This document shows positions 18,301 through 25,844 of a stretch of 64,000 bases of DNA, piece after piece; position 1 is the first letter of the stretch; every line of letters starts with the position of its first letter. Origin of the DNA: Cylindrospermum sp. NIES-4074 (lineage in GTDB: Bacteria > Cyanobacteriota > Cyanobacteriia > Cyanobacteriales > Nostocaceae). A program made the position numbers and the translations under genes. The stretch spans positions 6,041,687 through 6,105,686 of the forward strand of contig AP018269.1 in the NCBI GenBank assembly GCA_003994795.1, in the 5' to 3' direction. The notes under the pieces are model-generated. The model was not told the DNA's origin. It worked only from the letters and a program-made list of their open reading frames with translations, and searched no databases.

Positions 18301-18674
18301 AAACCAAAAAGAATACCTGGCAGATTTTCATTGATTGCAGGTGTCCAACCTAGAGTTCTAGACTCTGCTAAAACAGTACCAGACTCGGCGGAAGTAAAGT
18401 GATAGATTAATGCGCGATCGCAGGCGATTTTATCCCTGACTTGTGCTACAGTCATTTTCAGCAGTGTATCTCTGTCAGAAGCTTGGCGCATCTGAATGGC
18501 AATACTTTGAAACTGCTGACGCCAAATTTTAAACTCTTGAGCAATGGCATTAAAAGTAGATATTTCATTACTACCAATACTTGCTTTACTGGCGCTGCTA
18601 TTTTGACTTACTGGTCGTTCTGTGTCAACAATTAAATTTTCTGACTCTTGGTTGTTGTTGTACAAAATTGCCAT
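15357..18674 (-). CDS. pixJ: Methyl-accepting phototaxis receptor with three cyanobacteriochrome GAF domains (PixJ)
   Basis: This is a receptor of about 1105 residues from the ATG at 18674; an upstream TTG in frame is less likely. The order is an N-terminal GAF without chromophore cysteine (about 55-205), three closely similar GAF domains, a HAMP segment (about 780-840) and an MCP signalling domain with the conserved AIEATRAGE(Y)GKGFAVVADEVR hairpin. Each of the three GAFs carries a Cys-His pair typical of bilin attachment (Cys324, Cys507, Cys690). Each also carries a QETQGGRY segment and lacks the DxCF motif, which places them with red/green-type cyanobacteriochromes. The Trp seen in WEDTHLQET of GAF2 and GAF4 is Ile in GAF3. 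No transmembrane segment is evident, so the receptor may be soluble or membrane-associated through partners. It lies between pixI and pixL. Confidence 0.9.
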   Translation of the reverse strand: MAILYNNNQESENLIVDTERPVSQNSSASKASIGSNEISTFNAIAQEFKIWRQQFQSIAIQMRQASDRDTLLKMTVAQVRDKIACDRALIYHFTSAESGTVLAESRTLGWTPAINENLPGILFGLYTSQDYIEPVAIDDINQIQLTPYQKQLLEKFQVKASLSLPIVIEGKVWGLLVVNSCASARKWQEVEITLISQIATELIYRLQSFEFAKELEQRNLAKKSVGKVISKILQLPDVDKIFQTTTQEVRQLLRCDRVGVYRFKPDWSGEFVAESVGNGWVKIVTPDYKMVWEDTHLQETQGGRYAKGENFIVNDIYKAGHFQCHIEILEQFEVKAYMIVPIFSGEQLWGLLAAYQNSGTRAWQAWEENFLSQIGLQFGVAISQAEYLEQVRVQSEQLTQIVEQEKALTKIVNRIRQALDVDSVFKTTTQEVRQALRCDRVAVYRFSPDWGGEFVAESVGNGWTKLVGPDIRTVIDDTNLQETQGGRYAKGENFAVNDIYKVGHAPCHIEILEQFEVKAYVIVPIFFGDKLWGLLAAYQNSGTREWQTWEVNFLAQIGLQFTLAKSQIDYLEQVRLKTEKLTQIAEQEKAVTKIVNRIRQSLDVDDIFKTATQEVRQLLRCDRVGVFRFNPDWSGEFVAESVGHLWVKLVGPDIKTVWEDTHLQETQGGRYAKGESFAVNDIYEAGHAQCHIDILEQFEIKAYVIVPIFSGEKLWGLLGAYQNSGTRHWDETQVTLLARIGDQLGLALQQTEYLLQLQAQSAKLAEAADREKAAKELLQQRSIQLLTALRPALKGDLTVRAPITEDELGTIADAYNSTVQAMRQIVLQVQGAAQQVAQNSSSSNTSLAGLTNLAEQQSAEITNALADIQQMVDSTQAVVANAQLVQLAVQQANQTVESGDTAMNLTVKSIQAIRETVAQTSKKIKRLSESSQKISKVVNLISNFATQTNVLALNAAIEATRAGEYGKGFAVVADEVRSLSRQSAAATIEIEKLVQEIQAETGEVAVAMETGIQQVVEGTNLVSETRHNLNAIVSATAEISQLIERITEATQKQMVQSVTVTTSMKDVAEIANKTFAESHEIAVVFQDLSGMAQELLATASKFKVN

Positions 18675-18779
18675 TTTTACCAACCTCTAAGATTTTATTT
18701 AGTAATAATTTGATACTTTTGATCTAAAAATTGCATGATCCTTAGAAAACACCATGCATCATGTTCCATTCCCCAATTC

Positions 18780-19253
18780 TCAATTATGATTTCCCCAAAT
18801 GGGCGCTTGAATAATTGCTAAGGCATCCAAACTAAAAATCATCTGCTCAGAAATATTAATAAAATAACCCTGCAAAAAAGGTGTCATTGCTGGGTAGAAT
18901 AATTCAGCAGATGGGAGTTTTATTTGCTCGGTGTCTAGCCACTCAATATCTATCAGTTGTCGTACTAACAGTCCTAAATATTTACCCTCGCTTTCTAGCA
19001 CAATTGCCATCATTCTTGAGAGGAAATTTGACCCTTGTAAAAGTGGTGGATAACCTAGCATCTCCTCTAAATCAACCAACCACAGCATTTCGCCACGCCA
19101 ACTATAGATACCCAATACACAATTAGGCATCTGCGGAACACCACATATTTCTCCCAATGATACTTGCAAAACTTCTGTGATGTGCTGTAACGAAATTACT
19201 GCTGTATCTCTTGTACCCAAATTAAAGCTCAAAAATTTTTGCTTGGTGTCCAA
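18780..19253 (-). CDS. pixI: CheW-like coupling protein (PixI)
   Basis: This is a 157-residue single-domain CheW protein that would couple the PixJ receptor to the PixL kinase. The CheW fold pattern is visible, with ISLQHITEVLQV (about residues 20-31), VLGIYSWRGEMLWLVDLEEMLG (split across about 46-67) and LGLLVRQLIDIEWL in the second half. The likely start is TTG; no ATG is close upstream. It lies 105 bases upstream of pixJ and 127 bases downstream of pixH on the same strand. Confidence 0.87.
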   Translation of the reverse strand: MDTKQKFLSFNLGTRDTAVISLQHITEVLQVSLGEICGVPQMPNCVLGIYSWRGEMLWLVDLEEMLGYPPLLQGSNFLSRMMAIVLESEGKYLGLLVRQLIDIEWLDTEQIKLPSAELFYPAMTPFLQGYFINISEQMIFSLDALAIIQAPIWGNHN

Positions 19254-19380
19254 AGTTATTTACCCTTTCTTTACCCTGATTTTTTCATTTTTAGTCACTA
19301 TTTGCAGCTACCATATAACAACTAATAGTTAATTATAAATAGTGACTATTTTGGCACATCCAAATTCATTAGCTATTTAT

Positions 19381-19743
19381 CTAATTGAGTAATCGCCTCA
19401 ATGTAACTTCTAATTCTTCTTGATCAATTGGTTTTGATAAATAAGCTTCAGCGCCCAACATATTGCCCCAAATTTTATCTACTTCGCTATTTTTTGTAGA
19501 GCAGAAAACTACAGGTATGTTGCTAGTGTTGGGGTTATTTTTTAGTTCTCGGCAAATTTCAAAGCCGCTTTTACCAGGTAAAAGTACGTCGAGAAAGATC
19601 ACATCGGGCTTGGCTATGTCTATTTTATCCTGCGCCTCTTCACTACTAGTAGCACCGATCACAGCATAACCTGCCTGTTGCAAATAACGTCTAAGTATTT
19701 CCATATCAGTCAAGCCATCTTCAACAACTAAAACCGTACTCAT
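19381..19743 (-). CDS. pixH: CheY-like response regulator (PixH)
   Basis: This is a 120-residue stand-alone receiver domain. The acidic pair (VVEDGLTD), the phospho-acceptor Asp in VIFLDVLLPGKSG (about residue 52) and the conserved Lys in YLSKPID are present. No output domain exists, as in CheY. In this operon it would receive phosphate from PixL and act on the type IV pilus machinery; that target is inferred from the Synechocystis Pix system. Confidence 0.9.
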   Translation of the reverse strand: MSTVLVVEDGLTDMEILRRYLQQAGYAVIGATSSEEAQDKIDIAKPDVIFLDVLLPGKSGFEICRELKNNPNTSNIPVVFCSTKNSEVDKIWGNMLGAEAYLSKPIDQEELEVTLRRLLN

Positions 19744-20036
19744 GGCAATTACCTGTAAAATTTCTGTCAGCAGGAAAACAAAAACTGAAACTTAAAATCA
19801 TAATCAGATAAATGCTAGTCTTTGTTTTATCTAACTATGATACATTATTTATTAATTTACCTCAGAAATACTACTTAATCAACATAAGTTCACATACGTT
19901 ACTCAGGTTACAAAAGCAAAGTTTGCTAAAGACATTTTCTGTTATCAGTATGTCTCAGCAACAGCTTAATATTAAGGGATGAAATATTGGGCGTTTATTT
20001 AACTAACTCGTAACTAATTACTCAGAACAAATTTTC

Positions 20037-21290
20037 CTATTGACAAACCTCCAAATTACCTATGCTTTTAACTGTTGAGGGAGGCTTTTCTATATTAGTT
20101 ACGCGCCTAACTGTTTGAGTAGCTTGTGTTGGTAAATATTTACGCACTACTGCCATGACCCGTTCGGCCACTACCGGTTTGGTGAGAAAATCTGTAGAAC
20201 CCACTACCTTGGCGCGGACTCTATCTAAAAGACCATCACTACCCGTTAAGATAATCACAGGCGTGTTAGCAAAAGCAGAAATCCGTCGCAACTGAGTACA
20301 AATTTCGTAACCGCTGGCGACAGGCATAATCAAATCTAAGAAAATTAAGTCTGGTTTATCTTGAATCAGAGTTGGTAGAGCTTGCACTGCATCTTGAATC
20401 TTCATAAACCTCAGTCCATTGGCAGTGATAATCTCCTCTAACATTTTACAAACTAAAGGACTATCATCCACACAGGCTACTAGTGGAGCATTCAGCTTAT
20501 TTGGTTGTGTGGTGGTAGTGTTACTTTCAGCTTCAGCAACTGCTAATGGCAAGTCTGGTACTTCCACCAGTTCAATAATGCCTTTAAGAATATAAGGAAG
20601 TAATGAACGAGCAACTGGCAATACATTTTGCTTCATTTTGACTGCTAAATCTCGCAGCGTGTATTTGCCATCGATGAGGTTTACAAAGTTTTTATATACG
20701 GACGGACTCACCATTTGCTGGAGTTGTTCTGGTCTCCGTAGCACTGGTGCTAAGTCAGGAGAGAAACTAGCTAAACCCACTTCTGACCAAATTTTCCACG
20801 AGTCCAGCATATACTTCATAGATGCATCTGAACTCGTGAAACTCATTGGTGTTTCTAGAAGAACTACTGGGTGACGCTGGCAACTGATTGAGGCAAAATT
20901 TGCCTGTTGAGCTAAGTCAAATAATAGTTCTGCTATTGTTTGTTCCACAATAACGTTAATTTGTTCCCGGTTAATCTTCTGTCTTTTATACAGAATTTCT
21001 AAAATATGGTAATCCCAATAATTTATTGATAAATCTTCCATGCGAAACCGCATTTTATCTAAATCAATTTGGGGACAATTTAGCGCCATCTGTCTACGCC
21101 AACGCCGGAAGGGGTGAGTTCCTCCAGTCGCCCAAACTATGCGTCCGAGCCGATAGTAGAAAGTCCATTGGTGTCCCTTAGAACTCTGAATATTTAAATT
21201 GCCATTGTATTGGAGTTGAGTACAGGTTTTAAACTCATTAAGTAAATTATTAGATTCTATCAGTTCTGGATGGGTCATATTTTGTACCAT
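20037..21290 (-). CDS. pixG: PatA-like response regulator (PATAN domain plus receiver, PixG)
   Basis: This is a 417-residue protein with an N-terminal PATAN/DUF4388-type region (GHQWTFYYRLGRIVWATGG, about residues 40-58). A helical middle follows, then a C-terminal CheY-like receiver (VACVDDSPLVCKML, LIFLDLIMPVASGYE with the phospho-Asp, and TKPV). This arrangement is that of PatA, HmpA, PixG and related regulators of heterocyst patterning, hormogonia and phototaxis in cyanobacteria. It is the first gene of the pix operon, in the same order as pixGHIJL of Synechocystis. An ATG at 21290 is the start. Confidence 0.88.
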   Translation of the reverse strand: MVQNMTHPELIESNNLLNEFKTCTQLQYNGNLNIQSSKGHQWTFYYRLGRIVWATGGTHPFRRWRRQMALNCPQIDLDKMRFRMEDLSINYWDYHILEILYKRQKINREQINVIVEQTIAELLFDLAQQANFASISCQRHPVVLLETPMSFTSSDASMKYMLDSWKIWSEVGLASFSPDLAPVLRRPEQLQQMVSPSVYKNFVNLIDGKYTLRDLAVKMKQNVLPVARSLLPYILKGIIELVEVPDLPLAVAEAESNTTTTQPNKLNAPLVACVDDSPLVCKMLEEIITANGLRFMKIQDAVQALPTLIQDKPDLIFLDLIMPVASGYEICTQLRRISAFANTPVIILTGSDGLLDRVRAKVVGSTDFLTKPVVAERVMAVVRKYLPTQATQTVRRVTNIEKPPSTVKSIGNLEVCQ

Positions 21291-21416
21291 TAATTAACGA
21301 GTCATTCCTGAGAATACTCACGCTAGCCATACATTAGTTAGCAATTATTCCAATTAGTAGAAGTACACTTCACCAACTAATTTGGATACGTGCTATTTAT
21401 TTTGTATGAATCGCTA

Positions 21417-21524
21417 TATAGCACTCTTCTGGCTTGACCAATCAGAGCGGGGGATATAGGTAGAGCATGAATCTGGAAATCTACACCCCTGCCAATATTT
21501 TTTTGCCTATTTAGGATTGCTATA
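21417..21524. repeat. TATAGCA/TGCTATA-bounded repeat element upstream of pixG
   Basis: The 108-base segment begins TATAGCACTCTTCT and ends TTTAGGATTGCTATA. It shares termini with the other TATAGCA elements in the window. It lies 127 bases upstream of the pixG start and carries no ORF. It could contain or separate the operon promoter. Confidence 0.5.
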
Positions 21525-21780
21525 TTGCAAAATCAAGATGCATTTATTAAACTATAGATTATTTTAAGCTTTTTTTGACTCAAATATAACCGTGTAATTC
21601 CTGATATTGACTATAGACAAAATTTATTATTTCCCAGAATTTTTACTTGAACAATCAAGACTGGCAAAAAATGTTATTTATCGATATAAAGCTTTACATA
21701 TCTTTATGAAGATCAGTTATATTAGATTTCTTTCTAGTGAATTATACCCTTTTATGCAATGCCAATTGAGGATAAAAAAC

Positions 21781-21960
21781 AGGGTGTAGGGGGTAGGGTG
21801 TAGGGTGTAGGGAGCAATTGGATGGGGTTTTATACCCCAACCAATTGAAGACACCGTAAAAGACGGTGGGGTTTTAAACCCCATTGCTCCTGGGGTGGGG
21901 TGTACAAAGCATGAATCTTTCACCACACCCCACACCCCACACCCCACACCCCACACCCTT
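21781..21960. repeat. Composite palindromic element A: heptamer repeats flanking a two-hairpin core
   Basis: The left arm (21781-21812) is made of GGGTGTA-type heptamers. The right arm (about 21921-21958) is CCACACC-type heptamers, that is, the complement of the left arm. The core has a hairpin at 21815-21847 (CAATTGG...CCAATTG), the linker GAAGAC, and a second hairpin (ACCGT/ACGGT at 21853-21867). A GGGGTTT/AAACCCC arm follows to 21882. An outer pair, GGAGCAAT (21811-21818) with ATTGCTCC (21883-21890), closes the core. Element B at 25845-26020 has the same layout with different stem sequences. Confidence 0.75.
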
Positions 21961-22148
21961 TGAGCAAAGCGAGATAAAAATGGCGTTGGCGCAGCCTACC
22001 GTAGGTAATCGCGCAGCCAACGCCATCTTGCAGATTTACAATAGGAGTTATCCGGCAAAAATCAAGCAGCGATGCTCGCAGACTTAGAAGTTATGGCAGT
22101 TGCCCATTCTTGGGTACAAAAGTACTATACTAGAATGGAGGCTAACAA

Positions 22149-22351
22149 ATGCGTGTTGCCCAATTATGGGATGAAGTATAGCAGAAACGCTCATTTGGAT
22201 AGTTAAAGGCTATGGGGCTGATTTAAAGATTTCCGATGCCTGGACTGTGCTTCAATACCTCCATTGGGAAGTATTACCTGCTCCCATTGTCTCCGAAATC
22301 TCAGCACTTCATCTCGATTCATTACCAAAAAGCGATAATCGAGGTAGGTAG
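22149..22351 (+). pseudogene. Probable frameshifted short gene upstream of the PatX-like peptide
   Basis: From the ATG at 22149 one frame reads MRVAQLWDEV and then stops. A second frame takes over from about 22180 and reads AETLIWIVKGYGADLKISDA and then AWTVLQYLHWEVLPAP to the TAG at 22349-22351. The second frame has protein-like composition and no internal stop. One frameshift near 22178 would give a single 67-residue product. No family is recognised, so the call rests only on coding appearance. Confidence 0.35.
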
Positions 22352-22422
22352 AGAAGCGATCGCAGTTCCGTCGAAAGAAATAGGCGATCGCCCCTAATTA
22401 ACCCCTAGCCAAGGAATCAATT

Positions 22423-22587
22423 ATGAAAATCTTAGCGTTAGTAGTGCTACTAGGGATTGCGGTGGCTGCCCCCTCATGTGCTCAAAAACTTGATCATTCA
22501 GGCAAAATCAAAATAGGAAGACCAGATCAACCACGTCAACCTTACCGGGGTGGGGGAAGACGAGAACTTTACCGTATCCCTTATTAG
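22423..22587 (+). CDS. patX: PatX-like secreted peptide with RGGGR motif (candidate heterocyst pattern signal)
   Basis: A 54-residue ORF has AAGGA seven bases before its ATG. The first 20 residues form a signal peptide (hydrophobic LALVVLLGIAVAA, then PSCAQ). The short mature part is basic and Gln/Pro-rich and ends with PYRGGGRRELYRIPY. PatX proteins of heterocystous cyanobacteria are small exported peptides with a C-terminal RG(S/T)GR motif, often followed by REL, that inhibit the master regulator HetR, as do PatS and HetN. This ORF matches in length, signal peptide, motif position and the following REL. The third motif residue is Gly instead of Ser/Thr. It could be a functional variant, a weakened signal, or a coincidental small secreted protein. 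The layout makes coincidence less likely. Confidence 0.65.
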   Translation: MKILALVVLLGIAVAAPSCAQKLDHSGKIKIGRPDQPRQPYRGGGRRELYRIPY

Positions 22588-22734
22588 CCAGATGATTTGG
22601 TGCTGTTTCTCCCACAGTGCCGACAGCTAAGTGGTGCGATTTTGAGTTGTCCTATTAACAGCAGCGCTATAGTCAAAAAAATTCCCACTAATTCGGGATA
22701 ATGGCTGTATGAGAATACCGGGATGCAATAAACA

Positions 22735-23139
22735 ATGGCGCAACTAGAACGACTGCTGAAAATGGCAGAAGATGAACTAACTGAATACAGCACAGATGCC
22801 CGCAAAATTGAAAAACTGCGTCGGAAAATAGGTTTATCGGTATCGGCAGCAGAACAACGGCAAGTGAAAGCAGCATTATTAGCGACTATGAAATCTGGTG
22901 GAATTGCCCAAATTGTGGAAGAACAAAGGCAAGCAGCAGCCTTACCATTTTGGGGAATTGCCGGATTGGGTTTGTTATTTGGAGTTTCTCTAAATCAACC
23001 GATATGCTTGTTAGCAGCTATTGTGGGGACTGTAGCAGCTTACAGAATTCAAAAATGGGGTTGGCAATTACAGGCAAGACGTTTATTGTTACAAACATTA
23101 GAAGACATTGAAACACGCATCGCCCAACCTAATAAATAA
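22735..23139 (+). CDS. Conserved-type small membrane protein of unknown function
   Basis: This is a 134-residue protein with a charged helical N-terminal half (residues 1-68; regular Leu/Glu/Lys spacing suggests a short coiled coil). Two adjacent hydrophobic segments (about 70-85 and 89-105) form a membrane hairpin, and an amphipathic C-terminal tail follows. Both ends would face the cytoplasm. It lies 147 bases downstream of the PatX-like ORF on the same strand. No recognised domain; co-transcription with patX is possible but not shown. Confidence 0.7.
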   Translation: MAQLERLLKMAEDELTEYSTDARKIEKLRRKIGLSVSAAEQRQVKAALLATMKSGGIAQIVEEQRQAAALPFWGIAGLGLLFGVSLNQPICLLAAIVGTVAAYRIQKWGWQLQARRLLLQTLEDIETRIAQPNK

Positions 23140-23180
23140 AAAACGGTTGTACATTGAACATTTATGTCTGCATTTAAAGC

Positions 23181-23218
23181 CTCGGCTTCGCTCGGCTTTA
23201 ACATCGAGCGAAGCCGAG
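23181..23218. repeat. Perfect 14-bp hairpin in the 23140-23466 gap
   Basis: CTCGGCTTCGCTCG and its exact complement CGAGCGAAGCCGAG are separated by 10 bases. The hairpin lies 40 bases after the stop of the membrane-protein gene. A T-tract is missing, so it may be a dispersed palindrome more than a classical terminator. Confidence 0.6.
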
Positions 23219-23282
23219 ATGTTAAAAAAGCGATCGCATTTACGCCTAACTTACAGCAGTTTTCATTTATTTAGACCACAGT

Positions 23283-23310
23283 GTAGAGACGTTGCGTGCA
23301 ACGTCTCTAC
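23283..23310. repeat. Dispersed palindrome GTAGAGACGTTGC
   Basis: GTAGAGACGTTGC and GCAACGTCTCTAC form a perfect 13-bp stem with a 2-base centre. From general knowledge, this palindrome is one of the most frequent intergenic repeats in Nostocales genomes. It separates the convergent genes at 22735-23139 and 23467-25395. Confidence 0.75.
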
Positions 23311-23341
23311 AGGTTTTTAATTACCAATAAAGTTGTTCATT

Positions 23342-23446
23342 TATAGCAACCTTCTCGGTGCTTAGGACGGTGTTGATTCCTCAAAGCCTTGAAGCAACTG
23401 GGTTTATACTCAGCACTTCAGCCGAAGCATCAAGCACTTTGCTATA
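23342..23446. repeat. MITE-like element with TATAGCA/TGCTATA termini, copy 2
   Basis: This is a 105-base element in inverted orientation relative to the copy at 5844-5973. It starts TATAGCAACCTTCTCGG and ends AGCACTTTGCTATA. The interiors share CCTCAAAGCCTTGAAGC and CAGCCGAAGCATC (here in reverse sense). Copy 2 lacks about 25 bases present in copy 1. Confidence 0.7.
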
Positions 23447-23466
23447 CCTGAAAATAGCTGTAAACT

Positions 23467-25395
23467 TTAAGATTCCCGACCCGAAGCCCAAGTATCACGC
23501 CATTTCACAGTACCTTCCTTGGCAATTACCCAGCGACGATTTACCAGATTTTCCCGTAAAGGCGATCGCCCTTCGCGCCACATGGCATATTTATAACTAA
23601 TCAAATTACCCGCACTTTCATCAAAGGGAATCTCTGCAAACCAGGTATTAGAGTTGATGTACTCCAAAGGATAAGCCTTGGCGATATCCCAGTTACCCAA
23701 TTCTGGACAGTCCCCAGTCACAACAATAGTTTCCCCCGGTTGGGTATGTACGCCATTGAGTTGCACACGCACAATGGTTTGTCCTTTAATGCGTTCCCCA
23801 ACATGGCTAAATACAATCACTCCCCGTTCTTCTAGTTGCAGATCATAAATTTTGCCGTCTTTGACTTCATACTTATTGCGAGTTACCGCACAGGTATGTT
23901 CACCGTCGGGTAATTCAGTTTCCACTTCTGGTAAAGTCACCTCTCCCCCCCGGTTAAGTGCCACAAAGCAGAGAGAGTCACGATAGCGGCGCACATAGCA
24001 GTAAACATCAGGCGTGAGGTATTTTGCCCATTGACTACCCATTGACACAGCGGGATTTAGTCGCCGCAACCCAGACAGCAAGCGGATATAACGATAAATT
24101 TCTGTATCGCTATCCCATTTATCCATCATCGGGCGGTTATAGGGATCATTGCCGCCGTCGGTATCGTCGTGCAGATATTGTTCTGTGCCGTAATAGATGC
24201 AGGGAATGCCGCGAGAAGTCATAATTAAAGCGATCGCCACTTTCAACATCGCTGGATCGGGGTTCAGAGATTGAAAGCGGGGCATATCATGGTTATCAAT
24301 GAAGGTAACTAACTCAGTTGCCCCTTGGTAGCGATAGTCTTGATCAAAGATATATTGAATTGTTTGGAATCCATTTTCTGAGCCTTGCGCTAGTGCAGCC
24401 CGAATCGCCACACACAGCCCAAAGTCTAAGATTGTCATCCCTGAGTTGTTGGCAAATTCCACTGAGCGATCGTCACCAGGATGACTATAAATCCATTCTC
24501 CAAAAATAAACACATCTGGCTTGTGATTGCTCATATCGCCGGTAAATTCTTGCCAAAACCAGATAGGCATATGCTTGACAGTATCTACCCGCAGTGCATC
24601 CACACCCCGATCTAGCCATTGTTTAATGGCTGACTTGATGTATTCACGATATTTACTATTGTTTTCATTAAAAGTTGCTAAACCGGCTAATTCACAGTTT
24701 TGCACTTGCCAATCATCTTCCCAGTCTTGCACTTCTCCATAGTGGTGATACCAGTGATCAACATCATTATTGAAGTCTGCAATATTCACACCATCATCAT
24801 ATAATTCACCCTTGCTGCCGTTAGTGTCAGGAGTGCTATGGTTGCAGACAATATCCAGCACCAACTTCATTTTGCGATCGTGCAGTTCGGCAATTAAGCG
24901 GTCAAATACGGTATTTTTGGCTTCTTGAGTATTGTTTAACGAAGGGTCTTCATCTTGACCAATGTAGCGGGGATTGATGCGCTTAAAGTCTTTTGTCCAA
25001 TAACCATGCATCGCCGCGTTGCTAATCAACAAATCTTCCACCTGTTCAAACAGCGGAGTCAACCAAACGGCGGTTACTCCCATTTTTTGCAGATAGTCCA
25101 GTTTATCGATAACGCCTTGCAAATCGCCGCCCCAGTACTTACCCCACTCTTGTCTTGTGCGATCGTACAGTTCTGAATTCTTACCTTCACTATTATCTGG
25201 ATCACCGTCATAAAAGCGATCGACCACCAGAAAATAAATAGTCTCCTGACGAAATTCAATATCTCTAGTGTAAAGAAACTCTAGGTCAATTTCCGCTTCA
25301 GATGGCGGTGTTTGTATCAGAGCTTCTACCTTTTCTTTTTCAGAATCAACTTGGTATTGCTCTGGTGAAAACTGGGATGGAGGAGTTTGTACCAT
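23467..25395 (-). CDS. Alpha-amylase (GH13) with C-terminal starch-binding domain (CBM20)
   Basis: This protein of about 642 residues has a GH13 catalytic barrel and a carbohydrate-binding module. Catalytic regions visible are VLDIVCNHS, ALRVDTVKHMP (nucleophile Asp), FIFGEWIYS (acid/base Glu) and TFIDNHDMPRF (transition-state Asp). The last 110 residues show the CBM20 pattern (VTGDCPELGNWD, then the WFAEIPF region and a Trp-containing end), which binds raw starch or glycogen. No signal peptide is evident, so it probably acts on internal glycogen. The start chosen is the ATG at 25395; an in-frame ATG at 25407 adds four residues. Neighbouring genes give no further hint. Confidence 0.93.
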   Translation of the reverse strand: MVQTPPSQFSPEQYQVDSEKEKVEALIQTPPSEAEIDLEFLYTRDIEFRQETIYFLVVDRFYDGDPDNSEGKNSELYDRTRQEWGKYWGGDLQGVIDKLDYLQKMGVTAVWLTPLFEQVEDLLISNAAMHGYWTKDFKRINPRYIGQDEDPSLNNTQEAKNTVFDRLIAELHDRKMKLVLDIVCNHSTPDTNGSKGELYDDGVNIADFNNDVDHWYHHYGEVQDWEDDWQVQNCELAGLATFNENNSKYREYIKSAIKQWLDRGVDALRVDTVKHMPIWFWQEFTGDMSNHKPDVFIFGEWIYSHPGDDRSVEFANNSGMTILDFGLCVAIRAALAQGSENGFQTIQYIFDQDYRYQGATELVTFIDNHDMPRFQSLNPDPAMLKVAIALIMTSRGIPCIYYGTEQYLHDDTDGGNDPYNRPMMDKWDSDTEIYRYIRLLSGLRRLNPAVSMGSQWAKYLTPDVYCYVRRYRDSLCFVALNRGGEVTLPEVETELPDGEHTCAVTRNKYEVKDGKIYDLQLEERGVIVFSHVGERIKGQTIVRVQLNGVHTQPGETIVVTGDCPELGNWDIAKAYPLEYINSNTWFAEIPFDESAGNLISYKYAMWREGRSPLRENLVNRRWVIAKEGTVKWRDTWASGRES

Positions 25396-25844
25396 AAATA
25401 AATTCAAAAGCTCCGAGTATTAAAGTTTGCAAGGTGAAGGTATACAGTATATGCCTAAATTAGGTGTAACCGCACACCACGGTATTATTCCATCCTTCTT
25501 AGGGTATAACTATCTATCTGTAGTTAGTTTTTTTTCTGTCGGTAGATATAAATCATTTGCTGGATGGTAAAAATATGCAGTTATAGCAGCTAGGTGAAGT
25601 AAATTTTTAACTAAAAATTAAATTTATCTTAGAAAACTTACTTGTTTACGTCTAGAATAATATGCTTTTATTAATATGACTAATACACAATTCAACCAAG
25701 TATTACTATCAACTGAGCAGAGTGACAATTTACAAAACTAAACCACAGAACAATAAGATTTTTAAGTTATGAAAAATAGCAATTTATCTTCTGAATGATA
25801 AAACTAAAAGCTTGCCTTTTTTCTATAACAGGCTTTGTTGAAGA

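Noticed and set aside
21781-21960. Possible CRISPR array made of the CCACACC repeats
   Set aside because: The unit is only 7 bases with no spacers, so it is a short tandem repeat.
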